Source: Lutjanus erythropterus
Lineage: Eukaryota; Chordata; Actinopteri; Lutjaniformes; Lutjanidae
Reading direction: 5' to 3'
Assembly: GCA_020091685.1 (NCBI GenBank)
Contig: CM034607.1
Location: 32,584,983-32,648,982 of the forward strand
DNA: 64,000 nucleotides
The notes beneath the pieces were generated by a model that saw only the letters and a program-made list of their open reading frames with translations, made no database searches and was not told where the DNA came from. Each line of letters starts with the position of its first letter. Positions within the stretch are counted from its first letter, which is position 1. This document shows positions 26,607 through 37,958 of the stretch, piece after piece. A program made the translations under genes and the position numbers.

Positions 26607-29139
26607 CTTCCTCACCTGCCTGCATGCAGTGCAACTGCTGTGTCTAATCAGTACAATTAAAAGTGACATGAATCTGCATTTGTATCTGTGATTAGTTAAG
26701 TTTTCCAAGCTCAAGCTCAAACACAGTACCAGGTAATGTAATCTGTGTTAGAGAGGACAGATTTCAGACTTCCTGTCCACCATGATGTAACCACTTCCAA
26801 GCCTCTTGTTTCTTGACTCACATCTCTTGCAGTTAGAAGAGTTGCGTCAGAGAAATTTTCTGACACGCCGGTACATCATCTTCTTCAAACATTTGATTTC
26901 CAGACTAGACTTTCAAAGAGAATAAAATGAGGTTTTCACTTTTACAAAGACAAAGGAGCAATGCTCTTTAGATTATGTTGTAGAATTTGAAATAAAAGCA
27001 GCTATTATTGTATCTTCATACTATATTTAGAGTGTAAATCAATCAGTTTGCCAGCTTGAAGAATTATCAGTGCAGCTTTGCAGAAAGTTTTTTTGTCGTC
27101 TTGCACAGACAGAATTTTGCCAAACACTGCTAAGTGAAAGTGCTTCCAAAGTGATGCTGAAAACGGGAGAGGCGCCCGCCAAAGTGCTGGTTTCTCAAAG
27201 CGCTTATTGTCTTCTCATGTGTTATAAATTATTAAATGCTTGACCCATATTCTCCGTCTTACAAGGTTGGTGGAGCACTGGAACAGAAAACAGTGACTCT
27301 GCAGTGTTGTTGTGATTTCTCTCAAACGTCACGTCTTAAATTAAAAGTGATGGTGCTGCAGCGAGCTTCGTCCAGTCCATCGGGACAGAGTCGCTCGTAC
27401 CAGGGAGAGATAAACAAAAACAGCTTTAATTAAATCCAGGACTGTTTTTAGCAAACTGTGGCAAATCTAAAAATGGAAATCTGTTTGCACTATGCAAACT
27501 AATCATTAAGAGTCATCTTAGAGGGAAGGAAACAAACACAGACGTCTGTACATACATGCCAATTTAATAGATATGCATGTAACCGTTACTTCCATTTACA
27601 ATTAATCTATTGTTTCTTTTTTGATCAGTTAATCTGGTTGGTTTGGAGAGAATGATATTTAGCTCATCACAGAGGTTTTCTATTGGAAAAAACAGATTGG
27701 TGAAAATATTCTTAATACAGCACACACTTGATTTTGATTCTTTTAGGCGGCTAAAACACGTTTTTCTGCTGCACTCATCCACAGCGTCAATCTCACTTCA
27801 AACTCTATCCTTTAAGTACTTTAGTAGGTATGTTTGGTAACTTTCTTATCCTATTTGACCATAATTCTCCTTTCCTCTGTGAGGTAGAGCGCTATCATCG
27901 CCGTCTTCAAGGAGAAAGTTTTTCAAAGTATTGTATTTCAGCCACAGCTCGGGGGCCGTATAGGATGTTTTGGCTGCTCCAGCAAAATCTGATCCGACCT
28001 TGAGCATTTAGAAGTGCAGGTTTTTCTCCCTAATTCTGTCAGACATGTTAGTTATAGCGACTTTGGCGGACGGGGACGTGACTCATAAATTCAGCTCTCT
28101 CACTGACTCAAGTCAGTGAATCACGATTGGATGCACAGACTTATCCTACAGCTGCTGGAACTGCTCAAGTCACAGATTGTACTGATGCTCGGTATTTGCA
28201 TTTCTGCAGGAATGACAAAAGAAAGTGCATTAAACTATCTCTGATATCTTACAGCAAGACTTGTGAGCATTGATCATTTGTAAGATAAGACAATAAATGC
28301 AAAAATAGTATAATAACAACAATTTCATGGTTGTGGAGAGAATAAAATGTGTTTCTCCGCAACTATTACATCTAACAAAGAGATACTGTTATTTAAAATA
28401 TTCTTCTGTGTTAGCTTGGATGAGAAAAGGAGAGAAAAGGGATGAAGAAACGGATAAAACTGGATAAACCATCCAGCTCTGGAACAAAGTGTGCATCTGC
28501 AGGCGGCCTCAGCAGCACCCGCCTTCCTCTTTACTGCCTTGAAAGTCGAATCTCAAGAGATGCATGATTGAAACTATAGAGGAGGATATGCTGGGAGGAA
28601 GGTAGTGTTATGGCTGCAGCCCTGCTTGCCATATACCATTAAAGGTATATTATATTTCAAGCTTTTGAAGCAGGTGGCAATATCTTTACACCCGTAGGTC
28701 AGCCGTTGGCAGCATAAAGAAGCTGCAGCATCAGAGCAAGAGGGGCACAACTTGTACAAGACATTTTTTTGATCTTGGCAGGAACAAATGGAGAAAATGT
28801 TGTTGAAGAGGGAGGCTAGAGAGCTCCAGGGAAGCTTTCAGGTGGACCTCGAGTACAATCTTTCTTATTTTGCTCTACTTTATGGCTGGGCTGCACCAGT
28901 GAGGAGAAATTCTTTGAATCTGATAAAATCATGGCTGAACTTTAACTTATGTTTCACCAAACTTTAAAACTGGTTTAAATTTACAAAACCTAATAAATTC
29001 TGTTGCATGAAACTTCAAGTTTATACCTGAGGAGGTTTAGCTTTTAAAAAGGGCTGCCTACTGAAGATGGATTGAGTAAAATAATCAAGTTTCTCCAAGA
29101 AAAATGGCAGCTCTTCTTTCAAGACAATGTAATGTTTTG
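26607..29139. other. Non-coding stretch with one MITE fragment
   Basis: Apart from 27650-27775 nothing is recognised. The frames are short and unremarkable. Confidence 0.5.
27650..27775. mobile_element. Fragment of the AGCCACCTAAAA family
   Basis: GGAGAGAATGATATTTAGCT, AAATATTCTTAATACAGCAC and TTTTAGGCGGCTAAAACA match the right half of the 54.2-kb copy in the same order. Confidence 0.5.
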
Positions 29140-29340
29140 TTTACTTTTTAACTAGCTAGCAAACAGTATAATTTCTTTTTGTTTTTTTTGTTTTTTTTAC
29201 TTTTTAGCTAGCCAGCAAGTAATGTAACACTTTATTATCTTTTTAGCTAGTTCGCAGTTAACTTTTAAGTTAGATAGCAAACAATGTAAAGTTTTGTTTA
29301 TGTTTTAACTAGCTAGCAAACAATGTAAAGGTGTTTTTTG
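29140..29340. repeat. Minisatellite with AGCTAGCAAACAATGTAA units, array 1
   Basis: Four to five irregular units carry ACTAGCTAGCAAACA, TTTTTAGCTAGCCAGCAAG and TTTTAACTAGCTAGCAAACA, with poly-T spacers. The same unit forms the cleaner array at 34 kb. Confidence 0.7.
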
Positions 29341-30584
29341 TTTTGTTCTGTTCTGTTTTTTTTGTTGTTTTTTTTTACTTTTTTTTTAACACAGTTCACT
29401 GATTGTGGTTGCAGAAAGCAACTCTCTCTCGTGTGCTGCTCTGCTCTTGTGTCTGGGAACAATCAGTACAAGCTAACTTACATGCTACCAACAGTAGGTG
29501 AAGTGCCCTTCCAGAGATAAAGTGCCCTATAGGGTGCTAAGTGACAGTAGTAAACAAAGTATCCAGATAAGCTCAGGGTTTCAGGACAGCCGTGTTAAGA
29601 CTGTGAACTGAGTTGCCATACATCTTGTTAAAGAATACAGAGCTGCCAAAAACAACTTTGGCACTGTATTTATTTATTTTTCATGTATTCTAATTTAGGT
29701 TAGCAAGCTCTAACTTTAATTTCGGTTTATATCAACAAAATTGGATTTGAAAATTGTGCAACAGAGCTCTGCTTAATTTTAAATCTAGATTTTCACATTT
29801 TAAACCTAGTTTTGCTAAAATATGATCTTAGAATAAATGAATCATTGTTGGTGCAACCCAGTCGATAAGTTATACCCTATTGAAATGAGACCGACTGCTG
29901 TGATCAGGGAGTTCAGAGCCCCAATCCACAGTACAAATGTTGCACTAAAATCTGGAGATTGCTGTTTCACATGCGTCTATTTTTGGCTCCTCAACATGAG
30001 AAAATACGAGAAGTCATGCTGCAGAAGAACAATAACGCTCCGCATGCAGCTCTTCCTGTGCTATCAGTGTCAGTGCAGATAAATATTTACTTGCAAACAC
30101 AACCTGACACATAGAAAGTCCACTTCAATAAACCTCAGAGGAGACACAAGAGGAACAGGTTCAGGTCACACAGGCCAATGTGTGGACAACATATGTATAA
30201 AATGTCCTGTAATGGCTGTCAGAGATGAATAACCTGATCCATGTAGGTATGCAGGAGTGCCACAGGCTCATACCAGTCATACCTGCATTGGCAAACACAC
30301 ACTGGACTACAGCGGGAAAGCCTCTGAGAGGAAGAGAGCCAGGAAAGTGTCACAAGTGACACAGATGAAAGAAATAAATAAAAAAGAAACAGCAGTATTG
30401 CATAACTGAGTCATGTTCTATGCGTTTCCTCTGTCACTGAAGTAGAATATTTGTTTCACAGTTTGAGATTCTTTTTAGATGGTCAGGTTAAGCAAAGTGC
30501 ATCAATACAATAAAAAGATGGAATCAGATCGGTATCAACAGCTCCTCAAGGCTGCAGCATCTGACATGAAAAAGTGGTATTGAG

Positions 30585-31145
30585 ACGTCCCTTGCTAAAG
30601 AGCCCTCTAGGGTGCCCTTCGAGTGCTAAAGTGCTCAATAGGGTTCCCTTCCAAAACGGAAAATTTGATACAGTGCCTTCTAAAGCACCATACCTCTGGA
30701 GAAAATGGGATATTGTGCCCTTCCAGTAGAGAACATGTGCTAAAGTGTCCTCTAGTGTGCCCTTCCAGTGGAGAAAACATGTAAAAGTGCTCTTTAGAGT
30801 GCCTTTGCAGTGGAGAAAACTTGATAAAGTGCCCTACCAGTGGAGAATACGTGTTAAAGTGCCCCATAGAGTGCCCTTCCAGAGGTTCAGTGTCCTATAG
30901 GGTGCCTTTCTAGTGTAGAAGAGGTGCTCAAGTATCCGTCCTTTAGAGAAATGTGCTCAAGTGCCCTCTAAAGTGCCCTGCCTCTAAAGAAAACATGATA
31001 AAGTGCCCTTCCAGTGGCCAAGCATCTTATAGGGTGCCGTTCTAGTGTAGAAAACATGCTGAAGTATCTTCCTGTGGAGAGTATGCGCTAAAGTGCCCTC
31101 TAAAGTGCCCTTCCAGTGGATAAAACCTGCTAAATACCCTTCACT
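30585..31145. repeat. Decayed minisatellite with GTGCCCT-CTAGAGTGCCCTTCCAGTGG units
   Basis: About a dozen units, each roughly 40-50 bp, are built from AAAGTGCCCTCTA, GTGCCCTTCCAGTGGAGAA and AACATG. The length of each unit varies. An isolated unit lies at 29500-29545. The minus-strand open frame over 30607-30867 simply reads the repeat. Confidence 0.85.
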
Positions 31146-31149
31146 GAAA

Positions 31150-31947
31150 CATCTTATGCAGGGATTGGACCAGTTTCAGCATAAATGTATCACTGCTTTT
31201 TTCTGTCCATACAGTGGGAGCCCTTTTATTTTTTCCACCCCTGCCCCTCAGACAGCCTGACTCCGCCACTGCTCCTCTAAAACATACCTCTCATTGGATT
31301 CTGGATCCACAAGATGCCTCCGATAAGGTGAGGAGATTGGCCGAGCATCCCGAGTTACTGACACTTGTTCTCACCTCCCTGAACGTCCGGAGCACCTCAG
31401 CTGACTGTTTTCCTGACAATCACGACTTCACCCGGTCCACATGTCCCTCCACCTGCTGCCAGATGAGCAGATATCCCCTAAAAGACTCAATTAATGTCTC
31501 CGAAAGAGAAATAAAAAATAGTCCCTGCTCCGATTTCCTCCAGAGAACACGGAGTGCGCGGCACACCGGGATGATTACGCAAAAGAAGCAGACCTGTTAA
31601 CCAGTGTTGTCTCCAATCGACCAGGCGCGCGCGCACACACAGCAGCAGCAATAAAAATACAGAAAGAGGCTGCGCGTTAACACGCGTCTTTATGGTGTGT
31701 GATCATGTAAAGACAGAGAATAGCAACGGGTTGTAATAAAAGGAGAATCTGAGCAGGACACTGCACGTAATGCTGCAACATCACCCAATCACAGGCTCAC
31801 ACAGTTGACCCGACAGTGTCTGGGTTGAGCCGTTCACACCACACCGCTCCTGTCCTCTCATCATGGTAACTATATTGTCTTTTTTTTATTTTTAAAGGAG
31901 ACACAAAGAGACAGACAGCTCACAGTGAGGATGAGGAGGAGTCTTAC
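31150..31947. other. GC/CpG-richer non-coding stretch beside candidate promoter
   Basis: The base composition is clearly higher in GC and CpG than the surrounding DNA, with an alternating GCGCGCGC-ACACAC run at 31625-31640 that could adopt Z-form. An open frame at 31214-31600 on the plus strand has no recognisable domain and is judged fortuitous. This is probably 5' flank or the start of intron 1 of the candidate gene. Confidence 0.4.
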
Positions 31948-31960
31948 CTTCGACAGCCAT
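31948..31960 (-). CDS. Candidate first coding exon (Met-Ala-Val-Glu then split codon) of an unidentified gene
   Basis: The minus strand reads ATG GCT GTC GAA G followed directly by a GTAAGAC donor. The start has a strong Kozak context (A at -3, G at +4) and sits in a GC/CpG-richer stretch below a promoter-like motif. Only 13 coding nucleotides lie in this exon, so the gene cannot be named, and I found no matching downstream exon between 1 and 31.9 kb. The rest may be beyond the left edge, making 1-31.9 kb a large first intron. A chance ATG plus donor inside an untranslated exon is the main alternative. Confidence 0.4.
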
Positions 31961-32119
31961 CGTGCTGCTGCTACTACTCCACAGATTTGGGCATCACTCG
32001 CAGGGGCAGCAAGCAGGAGGAATGTAAAAGTCAACGCGCTCTCATTGTACCTTGTTTGGCGTGTTATCATCACTTTGCTGCGGGCAAGCCGGAGCGCACA
32101 GCTGCTGCCGCGCCCCAAA

Positions 32120-32136
32120 GGATCCTGGGAAGTGTA
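32120..32136 (-). promoter_or_regulatory. ZNF143/SBS-like promoter motif
   Basis: The plus strand carries CTGGGAAGTGTAG, a near match to the vertebrate promoter motif ACTACAATTCCCAG (in the other orientation), known to be bound by ZNF143/THAP11 at housekeeping promoters. It lies about 160 bp upstream of the candidate ATG at 31960 and is surrounded by CpG-bearing sequence (GCGCAGCGCC, CCGCGCCCC). This fits a TATA-less promoter of the candidate minus-strand gene. Confidence 0.45.
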
Positions 32137-32139
32137 GGC

Positions 32140-33848
32140 GCAGCGCCCTCTGGAAATAAGAGGGGAGGAAGTTTCAGCTGTTTCTGCAGAGAGAGCAGTT
32201 TAAAAGCAATCCCCTCTCCGTGTGTGTGTGCGTGTAGCCTAATGGAAAATCACTATAATAGAGCCCATAAAAATTCCTGCAGGTGAGGCAAAGCTTGACC
32301 AATTCGTTTACACCGCATATTTCACTGCAATTAAACTCAAAATGCTGAAAATGCATTCAGCAACATGTAATGTCCCACTGCAGGAGGGGGGGTGTGGATT
32401 ATCAAGAGAAAAATATGGAGTGAATATATGAGAATCCATCTTGCCAGGCTTCAATTTGTCTATTTAGGTCCAAACAAAAACTGGTGCAGCCAATCAGTGT
32501 TCTGGTAAGAACTGCTGGCAGCTAAGGGGGTGGTTTGAGGTGTGACAACAGCGAGAAGCGCTAATCTAATTGGTTGAAATTAGCCTGCGTTAGATGTGAT
32601 AGACAGATGGTTCATCTAATCACTTAGCAGTTTTTTTTTTTTGAAAGTGTGTGCCCTTTTCCAAACAGATTCTCAAGATGAATTCTCAGACGGTTCTGTG
32701 TAAAAATTGGGTTGTGGGGTGAGAACATTTTGAAGTCAGCCCATCCTCACCGGGGTGTGTCAGCCCTCACGAAAGGTAGGAAAATGCTGCACTGCAACAC
32801 CTTTTTAATACGTCTGTGTTTATATTTACGTCGCTGCTGATTGGGTAACACCTGTGGCACGCCACCAAATTAAAGAAAATGTATCTCTAAGCCTGTTGCC
32901 CACTGTTGTGCCTTTAAGAGGCGCCCCCTAGTGGACATAGCATAACAGGACTTATTTTATCTTTTTACATTTTTTCTGCTTGTTGTGACTTTTGCGTCAT
33001 TTCCATCTTGTTACATTGTCCTGTCTTATTATGTGTTCTTAATAATTTTTATCTTGTTCCATGTTGTTTTAGTCTTGTTACAGTTTTTCCATCTTATTTT
33101 GTCCTTTGGATCATTTTGGTATTTTTGAGTTTTTGTAGGGGGATAAAAAGTCTACTTACGTACAGTAAAAGTCTACTTAAAGTTTATTTAAGTACAGTAG
33201 TAAAGTCTTTGTACTCATTTACTTTCCACTTCTACTTAAGACATAAAGCCATCAGTGGCTGCAGCAGCTCATCTCTCTGGATCTGATGCAGCGTAGAGAT
33301 CCTGCTGAACGCAGCCTCAGTGGTCTGCAGGGGAGCTGGGTGGAGGCATAGTCGAGACGAGTTGGAGGTAAACTTTAAAAAAGGCTTCAAGCCAAGTGTC
33401 TGGCGGTGCTTTGATAGTCACTCAGACGTGTCTGACTCCTCACCGGGTGATGGTTGAAATCAAGGTGAAAACAACACTGCATCTGTGTCCACGGGGCAGA
33501 ATATAAAACCACAAACCCTGTCTGTCTGCCACACATCCACAGATTCAGCTTTGTGCATGTTCACTCTCTTTAATGCTCCACTGGTGCAAGCAGTAAAACA
33601 GAGGCTTATTTTTAGAACGGCTGTATAAATGTGCATACCATAATTATCAGGTCTTCAAACTGACAGCTACAGTAAAGACTCATAAATCCTCTTTGGTATG
33701 CTAATTAACCAGAGCAGTTCTACCATGACATGGCGACCCTCTAAAGAGAGGAGACATACAGTAGCTTTTACAGTGTGTTGTTACTTATTCAGTGTGTTAA
33801 TTGAATGTCCAACTTGTCCTCCTGTCTGTGTGAGCAAAAGGAGGAAGC
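32140..33848. other. Non-coding stretch upstream of candidate promoter
   Basis: It is the 5' flank of the candidate minus-strand gene. It contains a short AAGTACTTTTACTT-type repeat piece (33120-33245) and no supported exon. Confidence 0.5.
33120..33245. mobile_element. Short fragment of the AAGTACTTTTACTT-type repeat
   Basis: Repeated words AAAAGTCTACTTA, TTTAAGTACAGTAGTAAAGT and CTTCTACTTAAG occur in tandem, typical of the same fish repeat group as 5200-5479. Confidence 0.35.
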
Positions 33849-33925
33849 ATACGTTAGTTAACAACAGTATCTCCATGCTAAGACAAGCAGTACAGGTACT
33901 ACAAGTAGGACAGAAAAACAAAACA
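33849..33925 (+). repeat. Direct repeat flanking array 2, left copy
   Basis: It carries GTTAACAACAGTATCTCC and CTAAGACAAGCAGTACAGGT, matched at 34588-34662 in the same orientation on the other side of the minisatellite. Confidence 0.75.
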
Positions 33926-33984
33926 AAACAAAATCTCTCTGCCTCACATTTTCATTACTGTTATGGTGAACGTTTGGTTAACTT

Positions 33985-34560
33985 TTTGGCTGGCTTGCAA
34001 ACAGTGTAACAGTGTGTTGGTTTACTTTCTAGCGAGCTCACAAACTGTTCACTTTTTAAAATTCTTTTAGCTAGCAGGTAAACAATTTAATGTTTAGTTC
34101 ACTTTTAGCTAGCCATTAAACAATGTAACTTTTGATAACTAGCTAGCTAGCAAGTGATGAAACATTTTGTTTAATTAGCTAGCAAACAAAACAAAACAAA
34201 ATGTTTGGTTGACCTTTAAGATAGCCAGAAAACAGTGTAACATTTTTTAATTAGCTCGCAACAACAACAAAAAAAAGGATTGGGTTAACTTTTTAGCTAG
34301 CTACCAAACAATGTAATATTTTGTTAGCTTTTTAATTAGCTAGCAAACAAAAACAATATTTGGTTAACTTTTTAGCTAGCAAGCAAACAATGTAATATTT
34401 GATTAACTTTTTAGCTAGCAAGCAAACAATGTAATATTTGATTAACTTTTTAGCTAGCAAGCAAACAGTGTAATGTTTGGTTAACTTTTTAGCTAGCAAG
34501 CAAACAATGTAATGTTTGGTTAACTTTTTAGCTAGCCAGAAAACAATATAACCTTTGATG
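33985..34560. repeat. 39-bp minisatellite (AGCTAGC units), array 2
   Basis: AGCTAGC occurs at 34374, 34413, 34452, 34491 and 34530, exactly 39 bp apart, within near-identical units (TTAACTTTTTAGCTAGCAAG, CAAACAATGTAAT). The left part of the array (33985-34370) is more diverged and irregular. Confidence 0.9.
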
Positions 34561-34587
34561 TAATTGTCTCACAAACAAATACCATAT

Positions 34588-34662
34588 GCATGTCAGTTAA
34601 CAACAGTATCTCCAAGCTAAGATGTGCAGCACAGGTATTACCAGAATGACAGATGAACAATG
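34588..34662 (+). repeat. Direct repeat flanking array 2, right copy
   Basis: It carries GTTAACAACAGTATCTCC, CTAAGATGTGCAGCACAGGT and GACAGATGAACAA. About 80% identical by eye to 33849-33925. Confidence 0.75.
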
Positions 34663-35610
34663 ACGCAGGGGCCGGCCTTCTTATCTCTCCGCCTGCTTGT
34701 CTGTGTGCTATTTTGATTGTGACATTTTCATTTCAGATAACCTGGAGTGATACATCAGATAACATGTGACACAGAATGAGGAAGTCTGCCTGTGTATCAT
34801 GTATTAGCTCACGCAGGTGTGGCTGTTGGTTCAGTATGCATGATGTTTTCTCTGGTTTCTTCTTTTGTTTTAAGGTCTGCTCAGCCTGTCTGTGGGGTTT
34901 TCCTGGTGTGTTTTTCATCTCACTGCTTGTCATAATGAGTTTTGTTTTTTTTGTTTTTTGGCAGAGGGAAATGTTATGAGTCATGAATTCCAGCATGCTT
35001 AAAATAGATTTGCAAGAGAAAGAAAACAAATGTTTGAAATGAAGAGAATTATATTTTCGGGGGAATAAGTGGCAATTGTGAAACAAATAAAATTATATTT
35101 AATTTGTGTTAAATCCTAGGAAGTCAATAAAACAACCTACATCTCTGCAATAAATTGTATTTGGTAATTTCTGTGTGTAATAAGACAAGTACAAATGTTT
35201 TACAGTTGCACAGCTATCCTTTGTCCCTGAAAACTATATTTAAAAAAGACAAGCTTTTGTGTATTAATGCTCTACACATTTCCAAATCTAACAGCACAGA
35301 TGCAACAGAAAATAAATGTTCTGCTCAATATTGTTGCTATAAATTAGTTCACAGTGTTTTTTGTGTTTAGTACAACAATAGATGCCTGAGGAAACATTTA
35401 ACTTTCTGCACACAGTGAGCTCTGTGACCTGAGGTCATCCCTGTGGTGAAACAACAAACTAATGTCACACTGTCACCTTCACACTTTGATCAGAATAGAT
35501 GAGAATTAAATCTCTTTTTAAAAGAGTTTCTATCTGTGGAAGGATTAGAGACGTATTGGAAGTCTTTGTGCAAAAAACACATTTAGAAAGACTCACCACT
35601 GGAGTCTAAA

Positions 35611-36787
35611 TTAAAGGAATGGTTGAGTATTTTGGGAAATATGCTTATTTGCAGCAGCCAGGAGACAATTAGCTTAACTGAAGACTAGAAGCAGGGGGAC
35701 ACAGCTACCCTGGCTCTTTCCAAATATGAAAATGTAAGCCCATCTCTACAGTTCAGTTATTAATATGCTATATCTCATTTGCAAACAATGCCCTTGTGAT
35801 TCCCAGAAAGCCTGTCTAACACTGTGAAAGGGGACCAGTTCCACAAAGATATTTTAGACCAGTCTGTGCTGTTAAACCAGTCTTAATTTTACTCACAGAT
35901 TAGTCTGTTGCAAGTTAGACCATTTTCACAAACATAAAAATAGTTTTTTTACTGTTTGGAAGTAAAGACATTTTCTGTAAACTGTTGCAGCTTCATGTAC
36001 ACACACACATTCCTCTCCACAGTTGTGATCTCTGTAGCCTTTTGCCCCTTTTATAACAGAAAGCAGAGTTCTGTAGAACAAGTAATCGGCCATGTTGGAT
36101 GTTTTGGATGAGACGTCAACAACGTGCAGTTTGATTGGTCAGATGTGTTCATGTCTGAAGCGAAACTTCATGCATGGCAGAAATAGGTCTGGTGTGAAAG
36201 TGGGGTGCTGTGACTTCTTGGAAATTCCTTTGGTTGCCTGGAAACAAGACTCCAAGAACCTGGACAATTAATAAACTAATGATTATTTTCATTGTCAGTT
36301 AATCTGATGATTGTCAATTAATCGCTTAGTTGTTTGGTCCATAAAATGTCAGAAAAGGGTGAAAAATGTCAGTGTCATCAGTGTTTCCCAAAACCCAGGA
36401 CGATGCCCTCAAATGCCTTGTTTTTTATTATGTTTGCTGTCATAGAGCAGTAAAGAAACCAGAAAATAATCACATTTAAGAAGCTGAAATCAGAGATTTT
36501 TTCCCGAAAGAAAACAGTCTAACCAATTAATCAATTACCAATAAACTTTAGCGATTACTTTAGTAATTAATAATTGATTAAACACTTAATTGTTGCAGCT
36601 CTACTTGCATTATGTAATCCCTCATAAAACTACAGTTTGTTGGCAGGCTAGCTGTTTCTCCCTGCCTCCAGTCTTAATGCTAAGCTAGGCTAATTGTCTT
36701 CTGGCTCCAGTTTCATACTTGGACAGATGAGGGTAGCATCAATCTTAAAATTTAACCCTCATCTAAAACGTCAAATTGTTCCTTCAA
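35611..36787. mobile_element. TTAAAGGAATGG-TTTTGGGAAATATGC family element, interrupted
   Basis: It starts TTAAAGGAATGGTTGAGTAT then TTTGGGAAATATGCTTATTT. The familiar fish-repeat interior follows (TTAGCTTAACTGAAGACTAG, GCAGGGGGACACAGCTA, and later AATGCTAAGCTAGGCTAATTG), ending TTGTTCCTTCAA. It contains a complete copy of another family at 36264-36606. A fragment of the same family lies near 19425-19462. Confidence 0.7.
36264..36606. mobile_element. AGCTGCAA-TTAATGATTA family MITE, copy 4, nested
   Basis: It runs from CTAATGATTATTTTCATTGTC to TTAATTGTTGCAGCTCT, with TTGTTTGGTCCATAAAATG, CCCTCAAATGCCTTG and CACATTTAAGAAGCTGAAAT inside. It lies within the 35611-36787 element, so it inserted later. 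Confidence 0.75.
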
Positions 36788-37238
36788 GCAGCAGAGACGA
36801 TTACATTTCAACCCAGTGAGAGATACAGGCAGCACTTTTAAAGTTGTCTGTTTCCTGGTGTGACTCAACCAGCCTGAAGATACTCTGAGTGCATGAATCC
36901 AAAGTGAAAATAAAAAACACAGTGATGTTGTGAGCGGTCTTGGTGTGCAAATGATGCATTTTTATTAAATATCTTTACTCATGTGTTGAAATTTAAAGAA
37001 ACTCTATCAAAGTTACCTATCATTAGCCATTTATGTAGTGCATGTGCTGTGAAAGTATTTTTCTCTGTATACTATATACTCATACATACATAAAAATCAC
37101 AAAAACAGTAAAGTAAGTTCCACTAGTGTTTTAACACAGTAACTACTACATAATGCCCTCTGTTACTTTATGCTGTTCCTCAAATATGCAGTTCAAAATC
37201 TTGCTAAAGAAATTTGAAAGGGTTTTAGTAAGAATAAT

Positions 37239-37855
37239 TAAAGGGGACCTGTTATGCTCATTTCCAGCTCTATATTTTCATTCTAGAGCCACACTAGAGT
37301 AGTTTTGCATGATTCACATTTCAAAATCATCTGCATTTATCTTTTACTGGCCCTTTATGCAGCTGCTCGCTGTCTAGCTCCTGTCTCTTTAATGCTTCCC
37401 CCACCAAAAGCTCACTTTCTTCTGATTGGCTGTTGGGGGCATGACCCGTGTGCTTGGAGAGGAGTGTTCGCTGCCAGGCCTCACTGATTACTGTGCAAAA
37501 ACACAACTTTATTCATTGATTTAGATGAAAAATTTCATGGAGAAAACATTTTCTGGCCTTTGCCGTGATGTCCGGCCGCTCTACCTTAGCCTTACATGCT
37601 TTATGGAGTTTCCTGATGGACAAAGATTTACATGTTGTTAGCTGCTAACTGCTAGTTAGCTTCATGTAGCTGATTCTGCCCGGGCTGGGAGCTGAAAGAC
37701 CAGGGGAGTGCACACCTAACTAGCGGTAGCAATTAGCTAAATTAGCAACAAGTAAAAATACCTGTCTGTTAGAAACTCTGTAAACTACAGAGCGTTGAGC
37801 AGCAGCAGGACATCAAACTCCTTCACAACTGAAAAAGCATAACAGGTCCCCTTTA
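37239..37855. mobile_element. 617-bp MITE with 19-bp perfect terminal inverted repeats
   Basis: TAAAGGGGACCTGTTATGC (37239-37257) is exactly mirrored by GCATAACAGGTCCCCTTTA (37837-37855). TA at each end suggests a TA target site. The interior has no transposase frame. It ends about 100 bp past the zg16 stop codon, so it probably lies in or just beyond that gene's 3' end. Confidence 0.9.
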
Positions 37856-37958
37856 GGTTCTCTCATAAATTTGAGTTTATATTTTTTGATCAGCAAAAAC
37901 AAGATTAAATGTTACATCAAATGCTGAAAAATGAACAAACTGCACCACAGAGCTGAAC

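Noticed and set aside
30607-30867. Minus-strand 86-codon frame with repeated GHF-x-TYSPLEGH peptides
   Set aside because: It is a direct readout of the GTGCCCTTCCAGTGG minisatellite. No start context, splice signals or conserved domain.
29140-34662. CRISPR-like array
   Set aside because: Units are contiguous or nearly so, without unique spacers of constant length, and the window is clearly vertebrate. It is minisatellite DNA.
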